NCBI GenBank assembly: GCA_015657535.1
Contig: JADHZB010001864.1
Coordinates: 17,475-32,239, forward strand
DNA from: Nephromyces sp. MM_2019
Lineage: Eukaryota; Apicomplexa; Aconoidasida; Nephromycida
Direction of reading: 5' to 3'
Length of the DNA stretch: 14,765 nucleotides
In this document: positions 1 through 6,976 of the stretch, in pieces
Layout: each line of letters starts with the position of its first letter
Numbering within the stretch: position 1 is the first letter of the stretch
Notes under the pieces: generated by a model
The model's database searches: none
Told to the model about the DNA's origin: nothing
What the model saw: the letters and a program-made list of their open reading frames with translations, nothing else
Made by a program: the position numbers and the translations under genes

Positions 1-101
1 GAACTCAAGATGCTTCTAGTTGCTATAATGGGTGTGTGTGTGTGTATGTGTGCGGAACTCAAGATGCTTCTAGTTGCTATAATGGGTGTGTGTGTGTGTG
101 T
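1..101 (+). repeat. Tandem duplication, period 54
   Basis: The segment beginning GAACTCAAGATGCTTCTAG at 1 is repeated at 55, both copies running into a TG tract. The near-identity of the two copies suggests a recent duplication. It lies in the intron left of FARS2 exon 487-585. The remainder of 100-486 is AC-rich intron with no convincing exon. Confidence 0.9.
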
Positions 102-486
102 GTGTAGATTGTTATCAGGGGGTTTAGCTAATAATTTCCTGCCTATGTGAATGCTCTTAGACAGTATATCACATGCTAGCTGTAAATTGTATTGCTTAGA
201 AGCGTTTAAGGTTCAGGTTTTTTTCACACACAGAGGCACATTAAAACACATATATGCATGCTCACACAGGGCGACATTTACACACGTACTTATTCCCACA
301 CTTTGCATTCACACACATACTCTTTACACATAACTGCATTTACTCACATGCTTGCTTACACACAGATTCATTCACACACATTAAGAGTTTATTCGGTGAA
401 GCATCACATGCTTCTATGTATCCCAGTGTCTTCTTCAATAGTCTGTCTTCAAATGTACGTATACATGCTCACACACACATGCACAG

Positions 487-1943
487 GTTATCTCGGCTCT
501 TATTGATCATCTACTCCCCGACTGTAAGGCTTGGCGAATTCAACAGGACTTCTTCCCTTTTACTTTCCCATCATATGATGTTGAGGTTAGTCTACTTTCT
601 GTCTAGATAAGTGTGTGTGTGTGTGACTTTAGCCGTGTATGTGTGGATTTAGCTGTGTGTGAGTAAGCATATGTGTCAATGCAGTTGTGTGTGAGTAAGC
701 ATGTGTGTTTGTGTGTGTATGAGGCTGCTGGCTAGCTAAATATCTCATCGTCAGTGTCACTTGAAAAGCTTAGAATCTTCAACCAGTTTTCCACTGACTC
801 TCTAGATAGCAGCTCCAATGACAAACACACAACTTAAAACCTACTTTACTCCCCTCCCCTTATAAGCCTTTATAACCCCCAATACCTCCCCTAAACAGCA
901 ATCTTCAATCACACACCTGGAAGTAACCCTCCTCACAATTGTGCAAACCCCCCTCTCAACTATTCTAACACACGCAGACCCCAAAATAATTCCCCCCACA
1001 AACAAACCCCTTCCTCAATCACCCCGCCAAAAGCACCCTCTAAAACCAAACCCCCCACCTGACTAACTTCCCTATACATCCACCCCCCAATTAGGCATCC
1101 CCCCAGTAAGCGTCCCCCTGAAACCACTTCCACTCACTTCCCCTCATCACTACCCCCAACAAACCCTCCCAATAACTCCCCTCTATAGCAACTCTCCTAC
1201 AGCACCCCTCACACCACCTCCCACCCCCCTCAGGTGTATTTTAAAGGTTCCTGGGTAGAAATTCTTGGATGTGGAGTAGTTCATCCTACTCTTCAAGCAA
1301 AGTTCAGCCACGCACTAGGTGCACACAAGTTTGGGTGGGCTTTTGGCTTAGGTTTAGAGAGAATAGCGATGATGCTCTTTGAGATACCCGACATTCGCCT
1401 CTTCTGGTCATCTTCGAAGAGTTTTCTTGAGCAGTTCGCCTCCAAATCTCTCTGGGAGGAAGCCGTCTTCAAACCGTTCTCTACAGTTGCCCCTGTACGC
1501 AAACACAAGTTTTGGGGGGGTGTGCATGGAGTGGTGTGTTGATTGGGTGTGTGTGTGCAGTGGTGTGTGTGCAATGGTATGCTGATGAGGTGTCTGTGAA
1601 GTGCCGTGTTGATGAGATGTGTGTGAAGTGGTGTCTTGATGTCTGTGAGAAGCGTGTGCTTGTAAAGTGCTGTGTTGATGAGGAGCGCGTGCAGTTCATG
1701 ATGTGTATACCACCACACTCAACTGGTGCTATGGTGTATGTACACTCATCTCCCACTTAGTGGTATATACACCCACTGCTAACCAAAGAACACCACAAGT
1801 TTGCTTTTGTCTATACACTTCATCTACGTGACACACACGATCTACTTACCCTAAATATTTTGGTGTGTGTTATCCTTCTGATTCTCTTTTTCACTCGCTC
1901 TTTGCACGATCGCCTGCCCCCCCTAGCACTAGCAGATATGACT

Positions 1944-1983
<40 letters not shown>

Positions 1984-3665
1984 CTTTCTTCCTTCAGATT
2001 TCAAAGGATATCTCCTTCTGGATAAGCGATGACGAAATAGTGCATTTTAATACTGAAAAAGCAGCGGAAGAAGATGCACAAGATTCTCCTCTTTCAGACG
2101 TTGAAGCAGCAAAGAAAATGGGAAGCAAAGAGGCTTCTGATGTTTGGGGATGGTAAGAAAGATATATGTGGAAGATGGGAGAGGTATTGTGCCCTTTCTT
2201 GGCTGGTATAGAGGGTGTGTAAACACCCTTAGAGAGTGTGTGCATGTGTGGAGGGTGCGTACCGCTTCTTTTGGGGGGTGTACGTATACTGTCCTCTTAT
2301 TCTTTTGGGTCCTGAAGATTTGGTGCTCTCTGCCAAGTCTCCGCACACACAGGAGCAAATCCACTGGAGTGTGTTTGCACGCTCCAATCTTTTCTCTTCT
2401 CTCGTACGTTGCTCATATGAACCTTATGCATCAGAAATCCACATATATAAAGAGAGAAGCACAAAAAGCGCCATACACACACAAGGAAATGCAAGCGCAG
2501 CGCGATACACACAGAGAAATACATGCACAGTACGACACACATAACAGGATACCCTGAAACGCATACACACCGATATACACACACACGCATACATCGATAA
2601 ACATGCAGAGAAAACCCATATATGACATGGTAAGATGTATATGTGTGTTAGGACAAGAAAGAATGATTTCTTTGACGTTCTGAGGGAGGAAAGCTGCGAC
2701 CTAATTGAAGAAGCTTATCTTGTGGATAAATTTTTCCATCCTTCCGAGAGGAAGTACTCGCACACATATCGTTTAACCTTCTCCCCTACTGCTGACATAC
2801 GGGTAAGACAGCTGTACGTACACCCCCACTTTGAAGGCTAACTTCTAGCAGCACCCATTCATTTGACTTGTCGGAAGCAACTTCTCAACGTAATGCTCTC
2901 AATAGAACCCACACACAAGCCACAGGGACATGCATACACACCCCCAGGGATAGTGCGCTCATACACCCACACACACATACACACACACACACATAAACAC
3001 ACATAAACACACACATACACCCACACACACATACACCCACACACACATACACCCACACCCACACACACATACACCCACACACACATACACCCACACACAC
3101 CCACACCCACACCCACATACACATACACCCACACACACATACACCCACACACACATACACCCACACACACACATACACCCACACACACCCACACCCACAC
3201 ACACATACACCCACATACACATACACCCACATACACATACACCCACACACACATACACCCACACACACATACACCCACACACACATACACCCACACACAC
3301 ATACACCCACACACACATACACCCACACACAGACACCCACACACAGACACACACACACAGACACACACACACACACATACACCCACACACACCCACACCC
3401 ACACACACATACACTCGCATCCGTACACTATACTCTCAGACTTGTAGTGAACTCAACTCCGTGCTCTTAAGGCAGCATTTCTTAAGGCCAAATCCTGTCC
3501 AAAGCTAACATAGTTTGCAATTCAAGGAGAAACCCTAAAACCTAAACCCTACTTCCTTCTTCTTTACTTTATCAGGACCCCGGAGAGTTTCAGCGGATAA
3601 TTAACCTTCAAATGGAATCCCTAAGAAATCGATTAGTTAAGAAGATGATGCTATCGCTTCGCTAA
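487..3665 (+). CDS. FARS2: Mitochondrial-type phenylalanyl-tRNA synthetase, C-terminal part (5 exons)
   Basis: Charges tRNA-Phe with phenylalanine in an organelle. The exons I assign are 487-585, 1234-1494, 1998-2152, 2652-2802 and 3576-3665, giving about 251 codons in one frame with intron phases 0, 0, 2, 0. Exon 1 ends with FPFTFPSYDVE, the conserved element before the strand-turn 'LGCGV'. Exon 2 carries class II motif 3 (GWAFGLGLERIAMMLF) and the 'PDIRLFW' signature of single-chain PheRS. Exons 3-5 form the FDX-ACB anticodon-binding domain (DISFW, NDFFDVL, LVDKFFHP, YSHTYRLTF) and end at TAA 3663-3665. The catalytic N-terminus and any targeting peptide lie outside the window. All introns are GT-AG; the exon 2 donor (CCT|GTACGC) is chosen because it preserves frame and family spacing. 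There is an extra acidic stretch of about 40 residues in the anticodon-binding domain. Family assignment is very secure; the exon 2 end is the least certain boundary. Confidence 0.93.
586..1233 (+). other. FARS2 intron: TG-rich 5' third, then G-poor C/A/T tract
   Basis: A 648-nt GT-AG intron (donor GTTAGT, acceptor CCTCAG). Its first part contains TG repeats and a duplicated GTGTGTGAGTAAGCAT (about 653 and 685, period 32). From about 830 to 1230 the + strand is almost devoid of G and consists of CCCC-, ACC- and CTCC-rich sequence leading into the acceptor. This acts in effect as a very long C-rich tract. No coding signal is seen. Confidence 0.85.
1508..1690 (+). repeat. Degenerate GT-rich minisatellite, unit about 30-33 bp
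   Basis: Repeated blocks resembling TGTTGATGAGGTGTGTGTGA followed by AGTG occur around 1536, 1577, 1607, 1634 and 1673 within FARS2 intron 2 (1495-1997). The copies are diverged. They create an apparent Cys/Val-rich ORF that is not a protein. The rest of the intron to 1997 holds a palindromic motif at 1734 and a (GT)n run at 1948-1982 just before the acceptor. Confidence 0.7.
1734..1745. other. Quasi-palindrome GTGTATGTACAC
   Basis: A member of the recurring GTGTA-Y-N-TACAC family, followed by TCATCTCCCA; in FARS2 intron 2. Confidence 0.7.
1948..1982 (+). repeat. (GT)n microsatellite next to an acceptor site
   Basis: An uninterrupted GT run of about 35 nt ends 16 nt before the start of FARS2 exon 1998-2152. 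Only CTTTCTTCCTTCAG separates it from the exon. Confidence 0.95.
2961..3415 (+). repeat. CA-rich minisatellite, basic unit ACACACATACACCC (14 bp)
   Basis: About 455 bp of FARS2 intron 4 (2803-3575) is made of ACACACATACACCC units and variants, with no G at all outside a few CACAGACAC variants near 3329-3362. On the minus strand it yields long Cys/Val/Gly/Met ORFs that are artefacts of the repeat. The array breaks near 3416, and 3416-3575 is ordinary intron ending TTTATCAG. Confidence 0.95.
3530..3550 (+). repeat. Interstitial telomere-like repeat (CCCTAAA type)
   Basis: AAACCCTAAAACCTAAACCC then T is three degenerate units of the CCCTAAA/TTTAGGG telomere repeat, 26 nt upstream of the last FARS2 exon. 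It is too short to be a telomere; it is probably an interstitial remnant or chance. Confidence 0.5.
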
Positions 3666-4314
3666 AGAATATAGCTACTAGGTGTGTATGTATGTGTGTG
3701 TGAGTGTGTGTGGGGGTACGTGTTGGTGTCGGTGTGTGTGTGTGTGCCTGGATAATACTAGAGCGTCTTGGGAGGGCACTATGCGGCCATTTTCATCTCC
3801 AACCACAAGGGGAGAATTACATGCTTTTAATGCCCGCTTTGTGAGGTGTTAAAACACAAAAATGTTGCACACTATACACACGAAGCCACCCCCCCCACCC
3901 AAATCGTTCTCGCATATTCATTAACACACACCGCAGATCTCAGTGCTGACGGCACACGCGCTACACAAGTATTCCTCACACACAGGGAGACCAAACACAC
4001 ACTGCAACATCCACCATGCACACACTGGACACAACTCCACACACGCATGAGTCTCACAATGCAAGATCCACTACGCACATATTGCCACATCCACTAAGCA
4101 CACACTGTACATACACCCCATAAATATGATCCACACACACACTTCAGCATCCACTATACGCATATTTCACATCCGCAATATACACACACAAATCTACCAT
4201 CCTCTCATGGGCTAACATGAACACACGCATATATAGCCGCGCCTCCCACCATGCCAACTCAGCAATCCATATGTCCATGCAGCAACACACACACTCACTC
4301 ACAGCATCCCTCTA
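3666..4314 (+). other. FARS2 3' flank: TG tract then CA-rich spacer
   Basis: After the FARS2 stop, 3680-3752 is TG-rich, and 3846-4310 is CA-rich with many ACACAC blocks and phrases of the type CATCCACTA-CGCACAC recurring about every 25-40 nt. No AATAAA is visible close to the stop and no convincing exon is seen. Open frames here are His/Thr-rich translations of the repeat. Confidence 0.6.
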
Positions 4315-4463
4315 ATGCTTCATAAAATGTTAAGACTAGGCGTATTAATAAGCTTAAACGTGGACGGAAAGATAGTGTCTGAACTCAGCCTACATACACA
4401 CAGAGAATATTAAGCGAAGCTTGAGATGAAAATGAACAAAAACACTGAGCAATTGCAGTGCTT
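4315..4463 (+). CDS. Possible first exons of the middle gene
   Basis: An ATG at 4315 (or 4327) opens a frame reading MLRLGVLISLNVDGKI up to a possible donor ATA|GTGTCT at 4375. The frame stays open until a TAA at 4411-4413. A second candidate, about 4420-4463, reads LEMKMNKNTEQLQC before a GTATGT donor. The two blocks lack dinucleotide repeats and look like protein, but they are short. No family match or continuous junction to the 5111 exon was found. They could equally be chance open stretches between FARS2 and the next gene. Confidence 0.15.
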
Positions 4464-4483
4464 GTATGTGTGTGAGTTTATTA

Positions 4484-4710
4484 TGCAAACTCAAAATCCA
4501 AGGGGGGATTTCGCAGCGTGTGTGTGTGCGTGATTGAGTGTATCCACACACATTATGCAAGGAAAAATTGCATGTGTGTGTATAATAATGCATCTACACA
4601 CAAAATCCAAGGGGAAATTGCAAAATGTGTGTATGTGAGTGTATGTACAGAGGAAAGCGAAGGGGACATTACACAACATTTATGTGTGTGTACAAAAGTG
4701 TACATACACT
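4484..4710 (+). repeat. Degenerate ~70-bp repeats with CACACA...TGTGTG arms
   Basis: Four diverged blocks follow one plan: CACACA-type arm, AAATCCAAGGGGAAATTGCA-type core, then TGTGTGTG arm. The cores are near 4491, 4557, 4603 and 4658. The CA arm of each unit can pair with the following TG arm, so each could fold into a hairpin in DNA or RNA. The last block ends in the palindrome GTGTACATACAC (4698-4709). Confidence 0.6.
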
Positions 4711-4845
4711 TAAAATCAAATTTGCTGACATGCTCAGCATCGCTACAACCACCCTTTCCATAAGCCTATCTTCTCGTTTACACACAACTAATACTAGAAG
4801 GGGTATACGTACTCCGTGTCCTTTTAAAAAAATGTATTATACAGC

Positions 4846-5020
4846 AGTCTTACGCTCATACTTCACGCACGCCGAGATCATCAGCATATGCTTATCCTTT
4901 ACACAGAGATTGACACTGCCTGCATGTGCTCATGCTTCACACACACACACACGCTCAGATTACCAGCATATCCTCGTGCTTCACACACGCTAAGAACACC
5001 AGCATATGAGCACTCAGTAA
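4846..5020 (+). repeat. Degenerate ~45-60-bp repeats (CTTCACACACGC...CAGCATAT)
   Basis: Blocks of the form CTTCACACACGCT-AGATTACCAGCATAT recur beginning near 4859, 4934 and 4978, with spacing of about 45-75 nt. Flanking sequence to 5110 is CA-rich with a pure (CA)n at about 5060-5081. No exon is evident before the candidate at 5111. Confidence 0.6.
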
Positions 5021-5110
5021 CAGCTGCAGTGTATATACATCAATATCATCCAGATACTTTACACACACACACACACACACATATACAAGCAGTAGGAAGT
5101 TCGTCTTCAG

Positions 5111-5700
5111 CAGAGGCAGCAGGGATGGAAAACTGCTTTTGATGATATGTGCATGGCAAGTAAAGCCTACAGTATGGGAGCCATCACATAGACAAAGCAC
5201 ACACACACAGACGGCACTGCACACACAGTGTTACGAAAACACCTTATGGACACAATCGCATATTAAAACACGCACACATCATCAAACACAGCAACATACA
5301 AAAGAAACACACATGCTAACACACACACACCGACCCACTCCCGCTAAAACGAGTGCAGCACTACAAAATGGAAGTAGCAAGGATGTGCGTCGACATAGAG
5401 GAAAGTTCTTTGATAAGAACCGTGTGCTCTACGCAAAACACACACACACACACAGGCTACAAAGAGGAAATATCCGAGCAGTAGAGATAGAGGAATCAGC
5501 TGAACAACCTTAGTGCCCACCACCGCCAGGAGGACCAGACGATTCTCCCTGAAGAAGATGATGAAGATGAAGATGATCATAAAGATGATGAAGATGAAAA
5601 AAAAGAAGAGCAAGAAAATGATGGAAACACAGCAGATGAAGAAAATGAACGAATTGAAGATGATGAAGAGGCAGTAAATGAAGACGCAAAAACGTGTTAG
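5111..5700 (+). CDS. Three phase-compatible candidate exons ending in an acidic domain (unrecognised)
   Basis: Candidate exons 5111-5159, 5354-5421 and 5500-5700 join in frame (phases 1 and 0). Acceptors are TTCAG, ACGAG and AATCAG; donors are A|GTAAAG and ACC|GTGTGC. The product reads QRQQGWKTAFDDMCMA, then MQHYKMEVARMCVDIEESS, then LNNLSAHHRQEDQTILPE. A run of some 45 mostly Asp/Glu residues follows (about 5551-5685), before TAG 5698-5700. These segments lack CA repeats, unlike their surroundings, and they look like protein. They lie on the same strand and upstream of the probable NELF-C/D exons, so they may be its 5' part with a lineage-specific acidic insert. I found no clear family motif to prove this. 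A one-base shift in the A5 run at 5688-5692 would carry the frame on through about 5770. The ACGAG acceptor is weak. Confidence 0.35.
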
Positions 5701-5945
5701 TTCGTCCTACTGTGAAGAGGGTAAATCAAATGGAATAAATGCATTTGAAGACAGCAAGCATAACCTCCAGGGTAACACATTAAACAACCTCTTTTTATCA
5801 CACAGATATAAGCCCTTGGCATCAACGAGGCACATTAAGGCAGAAGATATCTTCGAACTTTCATCAAACGTGCAGAGACGGTGTGTCTATGAACACACAT
5901 TTTTCAGGGCTGGAAATCATAGTATTAACAAAGGGAGGAAATATA

Positions 5946-6185
5946 CACACACAAACACGAAAAAACTGCATTTCAAGGTAAAAAATGTAAAAGGACCCAC
6001 ACACACACGCAGAATCTTCATTTCAAAGTAAAACTAGTATGAGAGGGCACAAACACAAGCGGAAAACTTCATTTCAGAATCAAGAGTATAAAAGCACACA
6101 CATACACAAAGAATAAAAACCTGAATCATAAGGGAGAAATCGCACAAGGTATAAAGAACAGCACACAACTCAGCATAATCTGCAG
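5946..6185 (+). repeat. Tandem ~50-bp degenerate repeats containing CATTTCAAGGTAAAA
   Basis: Four to five diverged copies start with ACACACAC, pass through CTTCATTTCAAAGTAAAA-type sequence, and end with AAAAGG or GAGGGC. Copies begin near 5947, 5998, 6048 and 6095. The core resembles a donor site (TTTCAAG|GTAAAA) and is repeated in each unit. The first copy could be part of a real exon starting after TTTTTCAG at 5907; the others are probably decayed copies. Confidence 0.6.
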
Positions 6186-6305
6186 TTTATGTTTCAATAT
6201 GAACACATACAAACTAAGGATTCTCTGCGCTTGCCGATGCTCTTTCAACCACCTAATATATCAACAAGCCCATTATCTTCTCAACGATGGAAGGGAAGCA
6301 AACAG
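6186..6305 (+). CDS. Candidate internal exon (unrecognised)
   Basis: This 120-nt block is bounded by CTGCAG before it and CAG|GTAGAG after it, and it is free of CA repeats. In phase 0 it reads FMFQYEHIQTKDSLRLPMLF and continues through QRWKGSKQ. A second frame is also open and contains NHLIYQQAHYLLNDGREA, so the reading frame cannot be fixed from sequence alone. It lies between the acidic candidate exons and the probable NELF-C/D exons on the same strand. The phase-0 frame stays open past the donor (VEIAMWTLKG), with another possible donor at GTATGA near 6337. No family is recognised. Confidence 0.25.
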
Positions 6306-6471
6306 GTAGAGATAGCGATGTGGACGCTCAAGGGGTATGAAAACCATAATACAGACACACACGCTTTTTTTGAGATATATCAATATGTGCTTGTTACTTC
6401 ACACACATCATCGCCCGCAAGTTACCTCACACACACCATTATCACTTCACACATACACACCTTTAAGGTAG

Positions 6472-6809
6472 CCTTCACCCAAGGGTAAACGTGGCTGCCT
6501 CCTAAGTCCATTGCCACGTATGAAAACGCAGCAAACACGCCAAACTTCATCACCCTCCTCATCCCCGTCACAACGCAAAAGGCATAGCCAATTGCCATCT
6601 TTGAATAGAAGAAGAAAAAGAGGAGGGAGAAGAAGAATATGAAGATGAAGAGGAAGAAGAAGAGGAAGAGGAAGAAGTAGAAAAAGAAGAGGAGGGAGAA
6701 GAAAACTTTTGAGGCGATAAAACGTAAATTTCTGCGTCGAGTGTTTTTCCTTTGCGGAAGGAAGTGGAAAACGGCGAAACTGCAAAGAATAGCGAATCCT
6801 GCTGCGTTT
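6472..6809 (+). CDS. GA-rich candidate exon region with competing frames
   Basis: After the TAG at 6469-6471 an open frame of 56 codons runs 6472-6642. It is Ser/Arg/Lys-rich, with KGKRG and NRRRKRGGRRR, and ends at TGA 6640-6642. In the next frame, 6608-6712 encodes an almost pure Glu tract and stops at TGA 6710-6712. In the third frame, after a TAG at 6678-6680, 6681-6809 encodes KKKRREKKTFEAIKRK followed by a hydrophobic/basic stretch, and ends before a GTGTGC donor. A splice from AAGG|GTAAAC (6485) to the acceptor at 6608 would connect PSPK in frame to the Glu tract. At least one of these is probably coding, because the block lacks TG/CA repeats. I cannot choose the true structure. Confidence 0.25.
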
Positions 6810-6976
6810 GTGTGCGGAGGGTGTGTGCGCGTCAGCTCGTCTGTAGGAGCATGTATGTACCGCTATGAGTACTCCTGTGTGCGACTGTGTGTGCGCCTTT
6901 GCTTGCCTGTGTAGGCTGGAGCTATCATCATGTAGGACCTGCGTGTGTGTGTGGGTAAAATGAGTTACCTAGTAAG
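6810..6976 (+). other. TG-rich stretch between candidate exons
   Basis: TG-rich intron-like sequence with repeated GTGTGCG/TGTGTGTG elements. No convincing exon was found between the 6809 donor and the 6977 acceptor. At least one small exon may be missing here, because the reading phases on either side (0 and 1) do not match. Confidence 0.4.

Noticed and set aside
2859..3428. Three long minus-strand ORFs rich in Cys, Val, Gly and Met
   Set aside because: They are translations of the CA/ACCC minisatellite in FARS2 intron 4; all three frames are open because the repeat has no stop.
4484..6150. CRISPR-like spaced repeats
   Set aside because: Repeats are diverged and intronic or intergenic in an intron-bearing genome, with no cas genes and no uniform spacers.
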